This document shows, one piece after another, positions 1 through 10,800 of a stretch of DNA of 64,000 nt. Origin of the DNA: Xenopus tropicalis (taxonomy: Eukaryota > Chordata > Amphibia > Anura > Pipidae); assembly GCF_000004195.4 (NCBI RefSeq), contig NC_030683.2, forward strand, positions 70,465,764 to 70,529,763. Reading direction: 5' to 3'. Made by a program: the position numbers and the translations under genes. Under the pieces are notes generated by a model. That model was given only the letters and a program-made list of their open reading frames with translations, was not told the DNA's origin and did no database searches. Positions within the stretch are counted from its first letter, which is position 1, and each line of letters starts with the position of its first letter.

Positions 1-620
1 AATGCTTCCTCTTGGCATATATATTTTTTTTCTTCCTCGCTAGTGCACTAAACCATACCATTCATGGAGTAAAATACAAGTAAAGAGCCCAAAAAAGTGT
101 AATTGCTTAGATGTAAAAAATACAAGTTGCAGTGCTTATTACCATATAACAAAGAGTGAGAGTTAATTATAGCCTTTAGCAAGAAGCAACAAGTTAGCAA
201 CATGTCAGTCACACTACTCTAAGTTTATCCAAATTCTTTGGAAGGGGTAGTCAACTGAACTTTACAACATAACATAAGCAAACATGTATTTACTTCCTTT
301 AATGAGTCACAGTATTTCCTTGTTTCACAACAACCAGACGATTTTGCAAATAGAACTTGATTCCAAAATAGACCAACTATAAATGTATTCAAATACTGTA
401 TGTGTTCAAGGTGTGGGTTGTGGTCTTTGGAAGCTCTTACGCAAGGGGCAGGAGACTTAAATAAACATTTAGACCATTGATTGAGTCTTTAAATGTCATC
501 GTTTATGCAAGGCTAAATTTCCTGATGTCTATAAAGTGTTCAGATATTTTTCTTCTAACAAGCTGAGAACTCCTGACAGAACTACTGACAGGTATGCTGC
601 TTCTTTGTGTTAAAGGAAGT
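1..620. other. Unassigned flanking DNA
   Basis: AT-rich sequence upstream of the first recognisable repeat. I see no open frame, exon, RNA gene or repeat that I can name. It may be intergenic, or an upstream intron of st3gal4. Confidence 0.5.
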
Positions 621-622
621 AC

Positions 623-785
623 AGGTATATAATCTATTATACAGAACGCTTAGGACCTGGGATTTTTCAGATAAGAGGTATTTTTGTAAGTTGGATCATC
701 GTACCTTAAAGGAACAACACTAAAAAATGAAAGACTATTAACATAATTAAAATATAATGTACTGTTGCCCTGCACTGGTAAAAGA
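623..785. repeat. Arm of a palindromic MITE (TTATCCAGAA type), separated from its partner
   Basis: ACAGGTAT, CAGAACGCTTAGGACCTGG and TTTGTAAGTTGGATC match the MITE family seen at 5061 and 16169. The inner part, ending CTGTTGCCCTGCACTGG at about 780, reappears inverted at about 3278. L1, T2 and two other MITEs now lie between the arms. Confidence 0.65.
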
Positions 786-789
786 TGTG

Positions 790-2738
790 TGTTTGTAAGC
801 ATTGCTGCTATAAATGTGCTGTTGTTACCTAAACTACTTTATTTGTTTCGTACTATTTCTATTTCAATCCCTTCCAGTTTTTTTCATATACAAATGTGTT
901 TTACCAATTTATCTGGGATAAGAAAGCTCCTAGAGTATCCAAATCTATTCTTCAAAGAAATAAAGATGAAGCAGGTCTGGGAGTTCCAGATCTTAAGAAA
1001 TACTTCAAAGACAATATTTTAAATCAAACTCTAGTTTTATTAACCATACGGTCACAAAAGAAATGGGTTGAAATTGAAACTACTCTTCTGAAACCATTTT
1101 CATGGGATAAACTACTATGGTCAAATGGCAAAGATGTTAAAGGAGAAAGAAAGGTAAAAACTAAGTAAGCTTTATCAGAAAGGTCTATGTAAATACAGCC
1201 ATAAGCACTCACAGAAATGCTGCACTGACTTCTCTGTCAAAAGATATGTTGTGTCTGTAATTCCTGTGCCAGAGACACACAGCTCTCTGCTCCCCCCTCC
1301 CTCAAGAATGCTAAGAACTCACCCCCCCCACTTAGGAATGTGGATCTGAGCCAATCAGCAGGAAGCTGACTTATAGTCTAACTAACTGAGCATGTTCACT
1401 TGGTCTGGGTGTCTGTGCAGGAGTGAGGCATTATGGGAACTTTCTTTACATAGCTCAGCGTTTTTTCTTCTTGTTTGGCTTCTGATCATCTGAACAGGAG
1501 AAATATGGGGAGACTTAAGGGCACTATTGAGACAACTGAAGGTATGCCAGCAGTTTGGGATTAACTCTTTATTAGCCGTTCCTTCTCCTTTAAGATTAAT
1601 TATGTAAATTTGCCTCCTATGGTGAAAGTTGCAGTCAAAATTTGGAGAGACAACATAGTTGATACATTATACTCTCCCTTTCTTTCTCTGTTGGCCCCAA
1701 TTTCTATTCTGAAACCCATTCCGAAAACGGATCTCAAAGTTTAGAGTAAAGAAAGTTCTTCCAGCTTAGAAGACTTATACAATATTGATCATATTAAAAC
1801 TTTTACTTCTCTAAAGGGAGAATATAGCCTAGAGAAAACTATATTTTTCAATTATTTAGAAATACGCACATACTTAACATCTCTTTCCCAAAGCAAGTAA
1901 GATCATTATCCGATTTTGAGAAAATTATTTGTCTGGGAGGGAGAAGGAAAAAAGGTCTGACAAGGATCTATAATCCTTAAAAAGACCTAAAGATTTGACA
2001 AAAATCCCTGTAATGGAGAAATGGGAAAAATAAATAAAAACCTTTGTATGAAAGATTGGCAACAAGCAATAACTAGGATACAGAGCTATACAAAATGCAT
2101 AACATACCAAGATAATGTTTACAAAATTTTATACAATTGGTACCTAACCCCCTTAAAATTGTCACAGATTTATCCAGGAACTGTTAATACTTGTTTGAGA
2201 TGTAACAAAAAAATAGAAGATATGTTACACATTTGGTGGTCCTGTTCTATCATCCAATCCTTCTGGACTTCAGCATTTTCTCTGATATCGAATTATATTT
2301 CACAAGATTTTGATTTATCTCCAGAACTGGTGTTATTAAACATTTATGACAAAATTCCTAACAAAGCTCTGGAAATAGTAATTTTTCAATTATCAAATAC
2401 AGTCAGACTTTTAATTGCCAGGAATTGGAAAAACAGGAGGTCCCAAACATTCCCTGCTTATGAGAGAAGTTAGAAGTAATATAGAATATGAAATGGCAAT
2501 TCCAAGAAATATTTTTGAAAGAAGATTCATACAGGAAGCTCAAAAATATGGAAGAACATTTCTGGTCTTGATAACTTATAGTTATGTTTGATGTGTCTGG
2601 GTTGTTTTTTTGGGAGTTACCAGCTATGTTAAGTTATGGTCTTTTTCTTTTCTCTCTGGAGATATTGATAAAGTAAGCAGTGTAGTTATTATGATTTACA
2701 TATATTGTAAAAACTAATAAAAAGTAAGTTGAAAAAAA
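790..2738 (+). pseudogene. Decayed L1 LINE, ORF2 C-terminal part
   Basis: Translated pieces match the C-terminal third of L1-type ORF2: LLLPKLLYLFRTISISIPSS near 815-880, FYQFIWDKKAPRVSKS near 899, GLGVPDLKKYF near 980, then after an insertion NYVNLPPMVKVAVKIWRD near 1600. The region from 2021 to 2473 (WYLTPLKLSQIYPGTVNTCL and onward) holds the typical C-x2-C ... H-x4-C cysteine knuckle. Several frameshifts and stops are present. It ends with AATAAAAAG and an A-rich tail at about 2738. A T2 MITE (1141-1589) interrupts the frame, so it is non-functional. Confidence 0.85.
1141..1589. mobile_element. T2/Kolobok-type MITE (family A, copy 1) inserted in L1
   Basis: Flanked by TTAA at 1137-1140 and 1590-1593. 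The ends are AGGAGAAAGAAAGG and the complementary CCTTCTCCT. The interior (AAGCTTTATCAGAAAGGTC, GTAAATACAGCCATAA) is shared with copies at 25183, 44862 and, inverted, 63380. TTAA target duplication with TTAAAGGRR ends is the known signature of Xenopus T2 MITEs. Confidence 0.9.
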
Positions 2739-2739
2739 A

Positions 2740-2992
2740 GTGTGTTTGCTACAGTAATACTAATATTGTTTATATATATAAGCTGCTGTGTAGCTATGGG
2801 GGTAGCCATTCGAATGAGAAAAGGCACAGGTTACATAGCAGATAAAACACTATTGTATTCTACAGGGCTTATCTCTTTTCCATTGTGTAACCTGTGTCTT
2901 TTCTCCCTTTTTTCAGCTTGAATGGTTGGACCCCATGGCTGCACAGCAGCTTATTTATATAAACAATATTAGTGTTTCTGTAGCAAACACAC
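2740..2992. mobile_element. Palindromic MITE (GTGTGTTTGCTACAG ends)
   Basis: The left arm GTGTGTTTGCTACAG, AATATTGTTTATATA, AAGCTGCTGTGTAGC is repeated inverted at the right end (TATATAAACAATATTAGTG, CTGTAGCAAACACAC). Inner arms AGGCACAGGTTACA and TGTAACCTGTGTCTT also pair. No coding capacity. Superfamily not determined. Confidence 0.85.
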
Positions 2993-3000
2993 ATCTTTTA

Positions 3001-3273
3001 GGGCTCTGGCACACAGGGAGATTAGTCGCCCGCGACAAATCTCCCGTGTCTCGGGTGACTAATCTCCCTGAAATGCCATCCCACCAGCGAAAATGTAAAT
3101 CGCCGGTGGGATGGTATACGCGGCGGCGCAATTTCACTGAAATCGCGCCGCCGCGTATGCCATCCCACCGGCGATTTACATTTTCACCGGTGGGATGGCA
3201 ATCCGGGGAGATTAGTCGCCCGCGAACAGGGAGTTTTGTAGCGGGCGACTAATCTCCCCGTGTGCCAGAGCCC
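3001..3273. mobile_element. Harbinger-type palindromic MITE (GGGCTCTGGCACA), copy A
   Basis: Near-perfect terminal inversion: GGGCTCTGGCACACAGGGAG and its complement at the right end, flanked by TTA at 2998-3000 and 3274-3276. A 3-bp TWA duplication is typical of PIF/Harbinger elements. The arms contain GATTAGTCGCCCGCGA, and the inner arms TCGCCGGTGGGATGG also pair. Confidence 0.85.
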
Positions 3274-3277
3274 TTAC

Positions 3278-3682
3278 CAGTGCAGGGCAACAGTACATTA
3301 AATTTTAATTGCATTATTACTCTTTCATTTTTTGGTGTTATTGTTCCTTTAAGGCATGATGATCCAAATTACAGAAAGACCTCTTATCTGGAAAGCCTTT
3401 CTGAGGCAAAAACACCAGTTGTACCAGTTTAGGGCAACAGTGGATAATATTGTAGTTACTTCTATACACTTTAATTTTTTGGTGTTAATCATGTAAACAT
3501 TAAATAAACCTAATAAGGTTGCTTTGCCACCAATAAGGATTTATACAGCTTAGTTAGGATCAGTTACAAGGTACAGTTTTATTATTTTATTACAAAATTA
3601 GAATTATTTGTTTAAAATGTACTCAATGGGAGCTTTCTAGAAAATGGGTTTCCAGATAAGGAACCTGCAGTTGAAGGTTCCT
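3278..3682. repeat. MITE arm and body (partner of the arm at 623-785)
   Basis: CCAGTGCAGGGCAACAGTAC is the inverted counterpart of 760-780. GATGATCCAAATTACAGAAA and TCTTATCTGGAAAGC match the TTATCCAGAA MITE family. The body (ACCAATAAGGATTTATA, AATTAGAATTATTTG) is as in the copies at 5061 and 16169. Probably one element split by later insertions between 786 and 3277. Confidence 0.65.
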
Positions 3683-4055
3683 TATCCTTACACCCCCAGA
3701 AAGAATACTTAACCAAAGATATTGTGTCATATTAAGTGGCCTATTAAAATATCCTACCAAACTGGAATATATATCAGTAAATATTGCCCTTGTATAACTT
3801 TTACCTTGAGCTGCCTTTTTCAGAGGCCATTCTCCTCTATGTCATACAGGCCCAGGAAATCTGTGAGTAAAAGACAGAACTTTGTCCATTAATTGGCTGT
3901 GATCTAGTTAACATTTTTATAGAGCCCTACATTGTTCAAGGGGTATAGCTTTCCTTAAAAGGAACAGTAAACTTCTTTTTCCTTTTTGTATGGGCAAGGC
4001 TAACTGATTATTTCATTTTAGGAAATATTTTGGTTTAGGTATATCTAATATAAAT
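3683..4055. other. Unassigned AT-rich DNA
   Basis: No gene or clear repeat seen. The stretch near 3955-3975 (AAAAGGAACAGTAAACTTC) resembles a T2-type MITE end, without a visible partner. Confidence 0.4.
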
Positions 4056-4375
4056 AAATCTGGACTTGTTAAGTAATCATTGAAATGATTCAATTTTTAC
4101 TTATGGTCTGTGGCAGACGGGGAGACTAGTCATCCGCGACAAATCTCCCTTGTTGCGGGCGACTAGTCTCCCCGAAATACCAACCCGCCGGCAAGTATGT
4201 AAATCGCTGGTGGGATGGCATATGCGGCGCCGCGATTTTCGCGACAAGGGAGATTTGTCGAGAGCGACTAGTCTCCCCGTCTGCCACAGCCCTCACAAGT
4301 CCATTTGCTTTGGATTTATTTTTACTAGATATACCATGACCTGGATGAATGAAAATCTTCATAGTCAATTTGGTT
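4056..4375. repeat. PLE 3' tail in inverted pair, with a Harbinger-type MITE (copy B, 4105-4292) between
   Basis: 4060-4098 is the complement of a PLE 3' tail (CAATGATTAC...AACAAGTCCAG) and 4293-4370 holds the same tail forward (ATACCATGACCTGGATGAA), as at 36622-36700. Between them lies a palindromic MITE with GTCTGTGGCAGACGGGGAGA ends and the GCGACAAATCTCCC core shared with copies A, C and D. Confidence 0.65.
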
Positions 4376-5060
4376 TAGGATTCCTAGCTATACATACAAT
4401 ATGGTGTCTTAATTAACATTAATATTAGAGCTGTTGACTGATTCTGGGAATAGTAGTTGACAAATAAATGTGTTGGAAGCCAGACCATTTATGATTGAAA
4501 GGAAATGGGAATTGTAATAAATAAATGTAAAATTGAAATAAATTTTACACAAATGGCATTTTTCAATGTCATATTCTTTGTTATACAGGTATTCTATTTA
4601 GGATTCAGTGCTAAAAACAAATGTCACCCGGGACAGCAAAAACCAACCCCCTCTTGCCCTGCCCTGAAGCACATAAAGTATAGCATGTGGGGCATGACCT
4701 CAGGACCCAGGAAAAAAAACCATTGCAATGTGCTTTTGTTATTTGTTTCTCTACCAGTCTTATGATGTAAGAGCTCTGTAAAGCTAAAACAGAAGTATGA
4801 ATATAAGTATGAACCTATTGCTAGATGGTTGGTGGGACTTTCCTCTGCAGAGCAAGAGACACTCTTACAACTTGCACATACCTAATAAATTAGCCTGCTG
4901 GTGTCTATATGATTGAACCTGCGACTTTCAGATTTGAGGCTTTTAGCCCCTTCAAAGCCACAAAATTGTTCTGTTAGCCAGTGGTGTATTGGCACTACTC
5001 TGGCTCATTGTGGCATGACACTGAAGGTTAGGTCCTCCAGTGGGCTTTTGGGTTTCCAGT
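4376..5060. other. Unassigned DNA
   Basis: AT-rich, with short open frames that resemble no family I know. No splice-flanked exon, RNA gene or named repeat recognised. Confidence 0.4.
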
Positions 5061-5291
5061 ACAGGTATAGGACCCCTTATCCAGAATGCTTGGGACCAAG
5101 GGTATTCCGGATAAGGGGTCTTTCTGTAATTTGGATCTCCATACCTTGTCTACTAAAAAATCAATAAAACATTAATTAAATCCAATAGGATTGTTTTGCA
5201 TCTAATTAGGATTATTTAAATCTTAGTTGGGATTAAGTACAAGGTACTGTTTTATTATTACAGAGAAAAAGGAAATCAGTTTTAAAATTCT
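5061..5291. mobile_element. TTATCCAGAA palindromic MITE, partial copy
   Basis: ACAGGTATAGGACCCCTTAT, CCAGAATGCTTGGGACC and TCTTTCTGTAATTTGGATCT, followed by the AT-rich body with TACAGAGAAAAAGGAAATC, match the complete copy at 16169-16497. The right arm is missing. Confidence 0.8.
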
Positions 5292-5993
5292 ACATCTTTC
5301 CACGTGTCATTGCCCTTACAGTTTCTGTTGTGGTATTTACAAGGCAACACATGACTTAAAGAAACTATAGGGGTAATGTAAATTCAAAAAGAATTTTTAT
5401 ATTTTTCGTTACTGGGTGCATTCTAATTTGACTGATCTTCTGGTTCCTGACCCTGCTGTTCCATTCTAACTATTCTGAATGCTGCTAGCTCTGATCTTTG
5501 CCTGCAATTGCCTCGACTAAGAGACCTGTTAAAGACTTCGCTTACTGCATCTTGAACTTTTCCTGCACTTCAACCCCGGTGAGGTTGTTGGGTCATACAT
5601 GTGCATGGACACTTCTGCATTGTTCTGTTTGTTTGAGCTGATTGCTCAAATGAAAGGGAAATGAAGGGGAGCTGCAGCTCTTTTTCACATTCTTTTGGCT
5701 GACTGGTGGAGAGATAATCCTTGATCCACCATAAAGAAGTGATTAGATATTGGAATTGCCCCAGACTTGCCATACATCCCCAGGTTTGCAAAACTGCACG
5801 ACAACATCTGGGCATGTATGGCTTGCTTAATCCATCGCACTGTTATCAGAGTTTATCACATCAGTTACTAAAGGCAGTTTGTGGCAGATTTGAATGCATA
5901 TATGGAGTGTTGCAGATTTGTGTTTGTCACACTGTTGGTTGGGAACTAAGAGCTTCAGAGCATGTGTGAACTATTATTCTTATACTTCTGTAA
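5292..5993. other. Unassigned DNA
   Basis: No recognisable gene or repeat. Short overlapping open frames on both strands near 5570-5969 show no motif, no exon boundaries and no family resemblance. Confidence 0.4.
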
Positions 5994-6338
5994 GGGCTGT
6001 GGCAGACGGGGAGATTAGTTGCCTGCGACAAATCACCCTTGTTGCGGGCGACTAATCTCCCCGAAATTCCATCCCACCAGCGAAAATGTAAATCGCCGGT
6101 GGGATACCATACGCGGCACCACGATTTACTCGAAATCGCGGAAGTTGCCTTGAGAGGAGATTAGGGGAGATTGAGGTGAGATTAGAGTTGTATGACTTCC
6201 TTGTGTGGTAAATAAAGTTTCTGAAACCACCATATTTCCAAGTTACCTATAGTCTTAGGGCTGTGGCAGATGGGGAGATTAGTCACCCGCGACAAATCTC
6301 CCTTGTCGCAGGCGACTAATCTCCCCGTCTGCAACTCT
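5994..6338. mobile_element. Two adjacent Harbinger-type MITE copies (C1 5994-6145, C2 6258-6335)
   Basis: C1 begins GGGCTGTGGCAGACGGGGAG after TAA and carries the left half and centre of the family. C2 is a short full palindrome (GGGCTGTGGCAGATGGGGAG ... CTCCCCGTCTGC) after TTA. The 110 bp between them is AT-rich with GGAGATT repeats. Right ends are worn. Confidence 0.7.
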
Positions 6339-6344
6339 TAATCT

Positions 6345-7060
6345 TAGGGTGTGAGAACAATTATTCTCGGGTAGAATCAATAAAATGAGAGCCAGTGCGG
6401 ATAAAAAACAAATAGTAACTTCTTTATTGGCAGGATTGTAACCCTGATCTCTTGAGGGCAGACACAGACAATACAGTACAGTTGTTCAGCAAATACTTAC
6501 GAACATAGCTTTTAGTGGTGTTTGCCCATCAGGGGCTAATAACCAGTCTGCGGATAGTCAACTTGCAAATTTCCAACCACCAGGGTCAGGCTCACCAAGT
6601 GAAACCTAGGCAAGTTACAGTAGTCCCTAAGTCTGTATAACTGTGGCCCTATCCTTGAGGGTGGTATACCCAGGACTCTAATCATTCTACTTTCCTTGTA
6701 CTACTACTTTCCACTTAATACCCTGAACCTCTCATTCCTATAGCGAGCTATAAAAGAGGGAACCTCACAACTAACTTCCCCTACTGGGCCTCCCTCAGCA
6801 CAGGCTTTACCTTCTTCCACCTTCCTGCTTAGGTGGAATTCGAGAAGAGAGTGAGTCCTGTCAGCCTCCTCCATTTTATACAAAGTGACCCTCGCCAGGT
6901 CAGTTATGGAACGGCCAGGATCAGGATACAGTTCACTCCTCCCAGCTGCAATCTAAGCACAGCTTAACTATCTACAACTTTGAGAAACTGCCTGCAAACA
7001 TAACGGTAACTAATTTATCAGGCCCCTAAACTTCCTTTCTCTCCTTTAAGTCTCACCATG
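6345..7060 (-). repeat. Possible solo LTR or LTR-like repeat
   Basis: Moderately GC-rich block of different composition from its flanks. It contains TATAAAAGAGGG and, nearby, ATTTTATACAAAG, and begins near TGTGAGAAC. Layout resembles a second block at about 46600-47340. No internal coding region, primer-binding site or clear target duplication was seen, so the class is a guess. Confidence 0.3.
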
Positions 7061-7802
7061 TAGTTTAGTGTTGATGACTATAAGTCAAATAAGTGCATGG
7101 AAAGTAATTATAGAGGGTCTGTGGGTAGCTGGATCTGAATCAGCATTGAATAGTGATTAAGAATGTGATATGAGTTATAACTATAAAGAATGCATCCATA
7201 AACAATGAGTTTATCCCAAAGGGGAAATCATAATAGTATGCATGTACATTTAGAGACAGATTTAATAAAATGGGAACTAGGGATTCTCAGCAGTTTGAAT
7301 ATTTTTACAATTACAAAATATATTCTTGACTATAAGGAAAGTGTTAAACACTTGTTGTATTTATCAAACTGTATCAGTGTGTTTGTTCATCAAAATGAGT
7401 TTGACTGTTTTGAGCAACACATGAAGGTTCCCACATTTGCAGTGTATAATGTAAGAAAATGAGGAAGTTTGCTACAGGTCTATTCACCTACAGTATAGTA
7501 ACCAGCAGGTTGCATTTACTGGTCATGTGAAAGATTATTGGTTGTTATATTGCACAAAATTTGTAGAAGAGGTGCCAAGTGGCAATAATGCAACTGCTAA
7601 TAAAAATCGATCAGCAGTTATTCGGAAATAGAATAAAATACCTGTTTGGATGATTCTGGCAACTGCACTTATGAATTTAGCACCTGTGTTTGTAAATTTA
7701 TTTATAAATGTATTTTTTGGTGGGTAATTACATTTTGACAGGCTTTGTTTACAATTCTTACATGCTTTATAATGCTTACATATTTTACATGCTTTGTTTT
7801 AG
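7061..7802. other. Sequence upstream of the st3gal4 initiator exon
   Basis: AT-rich; no repeat or exon identified. The open frame near 7205-7462 has no family resemblance. 7785-7802 is the polypyrimidine tract and acceptor of the initiator exon, so this is probably intron rather than promoter. Confidence 0.45.
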
Positions 7803-7865
7803 TCAACAATGAAATCTTCCATAGAAGTTATCATTGAAGAACAACCAAAATGAAGATCAATCAAA
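7803..7865 (+). CDS. st3gal4: st3gal4 coding exon 1 (initiator ATG exon)
   Basis: A strong acceptor (TGCTTTGTTTTAG) ends at 7802 and a perfect donor (A|GTAAGT) starts at 7866. The main ATG is at 7850 and gives Met-Lys-Ile-Asn-Gln plus one base. That base joins the GA opening exon 2 to make Arg, followed by Trp-Lys, which matches the MVSKSR-WK start I recall for mammalian ST3GAL4 in length and phase. Only 16 of 63 nt are coding. An upstream ATG at 7809 opens a 14-codon frame that stops at 7851-7853, overlapping the main start. Chosen because phase, splice sites and the basic cytosolic tail all fit; not proven. Confidence 0.72.
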
Positions 7866-10800
7866 GTAAGTCAACATTATGCACATAAACTGTTATACTT
7901 TTGATATTTATGAGATGGTTTAACTTGAAGTTATCTGTATTTTTCTTTCTCAGCTACTATGTTAGAAATGATTCCTATTCTATTGTAATAAATTAAAAGT
8001 CATGGCACGGTTGCCAAACAAGCAGATCTTTACCTTATTTGGCCACATCATTTCAGTGCCCACTATACAGTTACTGTTTTTAAATGTCTAATACAGGGGT
8101 GCTGCTGCCATGAGGCGAGTTGAGAAATTGCCTTAGATGGCAGCGCCCAGCAAGTTACCAGGGACAAAAAGGCGCTACTGGTAACTTAAAGAGTTGAAAT
8201 TCCAATTTCTAAAGCAGAATTTTGGCTCCTCTAGTGCAGAGACTGCTATTGTGCTTCGCGCCCCCCTGTCGCATAACAGGCAAGAGCGGTATAAATTTGG
8301 CCGCCTCAGGCAGCTAGGACCCCTGAAGCAGTGCTGGTCTAATATAAATATTAATGCTCAATTACCAGCTGACATTCAGTATAGTGCTTTGAACTTAGGT
8401 AAAAAAGGGATCATTTATGCAGTTGTGCTGGGTGTAGTGCAATTGGGCCAGTTTCAATACCCTTTTGCATCCATAATGACACCATTTAGTCACATGCTCT
8501 AAAAGTGAAAATCTGTAAAAACAGAGTTCATCATAGTTCAACAGCACAATCAATCAGCACTACCTGTAGTGCCTGGAAATCTGGAAAAACTTGTCTGGCA
8601 GGCCTCAAGTCCAAATTTAGCAGGCCAGTTAGTTATAGACATGAAAGGGACAGCTACTGCAAAGTGTGCAGTGCTTATAGACTTCCAAACATATATTTGA
8701 TTGCGGGTAGAAGAGGAGGGAACATTACACAATTATGTGCCATATCTGTGCATATAAGTCTAGTCCACCTTTTAAAACCACACCGGTAAAGCTTATATTT
8801 TTGCATAATTATTTTACTAAATCTTTGCAGGCATGTTATTCCTATGTACATTGGTGGATTCTTTTCTGTAAAAGGCTTGGCACTCTAAGGGGCATATTTG
8901 TCAATGGATGTTTTCCACAACTCCACAGCTCTATGTTGCCCTTGCACATGAATTTTAAAAATATCTTTGATAAATATGATTGAAAACGAATCCTATACAA
9001 GTGAATAGAGATCTTTGCTCTTTTAGTATAACAATCTTACCCGAATGGTCCAATGCACAGTGCCAGGTAAGTGGCAGGTTTGCTGAATGGCATGATTGCC
9101 TGAAATGACCATGTCTAATTTAATTGCCTTTTATGAGAAGGTGAGCAGAAACCTCAACTCTGGAATGGCAGTGGATGTCATCTACTTAGACTTTGCTAAA
9201 GCGTTTCATACAGTACCGCACAAAAAGTTGATGATAAAATTGAGGGATGTTGGCTTGGAACATAATATTTGTAAGTGGATAGAGAACTGGCTGAAGGATA
9301 GATTACAGAGAGTGGTGGTAAATGGAACATTTTTTTAATTGGGCCAGTCTTGTTAGTGGAGTAACGCAGGGGTCAGTCCTTGGTCCTTTGCTTTTTAACT
9401 TGTTAATTAATGTGGGCACAGAAAGTACTGTTTCTATTTTTGCAGATGATACTAAATTGTGAAAACGTATTAGTTCCATGCAAGGATGCTGCCACTTGGA
9501 AAACTGTGCAGCAAAATGAAAAGGTTCAATTTTGAAAAATGCAAAGTTATGCACTTTGGTAGAAATAATATAAATGATTGTAACACATTAATTGGTAGTG
9601 TGTCCGAGGTACCCCAAAAGTAAAACGATATTAATGAGCTAAAGAGAGTGCAGAGGCATGCAACTAAACTAGTAAAGGGGATGGAAGATTTAAAGGAGAT
9701 GTATTGTGTCATACTCATCTTTTGATATTATATTTCCCTTACTCTAAAATGTATAGTGCATCTGTAAAAAAAGATTCTAAAAACATTTTACCTGCTAAAA
9801 CCATAACTATACTAGAGCTGCAAAGAGAACCTCTTTCCTCCGTGTCTAGGCTGAAATGAGGGCTGGGCATGTCCTTTCATTCTCTCTCAGGAAGTGGTGG
9901 TAAATGTGAGTGATATTTAGTACTAAACAGTGGCAGCCAAAGTCCTACCCCCCAGTACTACTTTTACTTCACTGATAGCCAGAAAGACAAATCCCTTTTT
10001 TATATTAACAAAAAATGTGAGTTGAATGGTATCTAATGGAAAACCTCAAACCATTAAGACTGTAGCTTTTGGAATGTGGTAATAAATGATGCCTTCTTCC
10101 CCCATGAGCCATGCCCTGCTTTTCCCCTGAGAGCCGTTCGTTATTAACTTCTGACGGGGTTCTCTGTGCTCCCTACAAGTAATGTTCGGCTCCGTGCTCC
10201 TCTACCCGAAGGAATGAAAACTTCTTTTGTTAAGCCTTTCAAAAGACAGCTGCAGTTTTTATTATTTCGGGTAGGAGCAGGGACCCGAACATTCCTTGTA
10301 ATCTGCAGTGAGCAGTTGTCAGAAGTTACGAGCGGCTTTATGCAGGACACGGCATAGGGGTGGGTGGGTAAGAGTGCTCAGTCCTTCTCTACAGACTTGC
10401 CTTGGCTCACAGTCCCAAACTGACGTCACTGGAAATGCCTCCCTCCCCTCACAGACTGAGTCATTAGCTGGAGCCGGCGGCTCCTTAGAGAAACTATGAG
10501 GAGTCCAGTACCGGAACTCCAGGGAAGTGCCGGAACAAGAGCAGTTTTTGGCCTGCTTTATGAAAATTTGCCCCAAAAGGTACTAAACAATCACCGATTC
10601 CTTCTATTTTACATTACACAGCATCTATTAATACACTATTAAAAATCATGGTATATGTCCCCTTTAAGCTATGAGGTTAGACTGTCGAGGTTGGGGTTGT
10701 TTTCTCTGGAAAAAAGGAGCTTGCGAGGGGACATGATTACTCTGTACAAGTGCATTAATAGGGGGTTATAAACAGGGGGTGCTCTTTTTTCCCCCATAAA

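Noticed and set aside
2926..3252. Open frames on both strands at 2926-3252, and similar ones at 4126-4416
   Set aside because: They fall in palindromic Harbinger-type MITEs; the arms produce the same peptide pieces on both strands.
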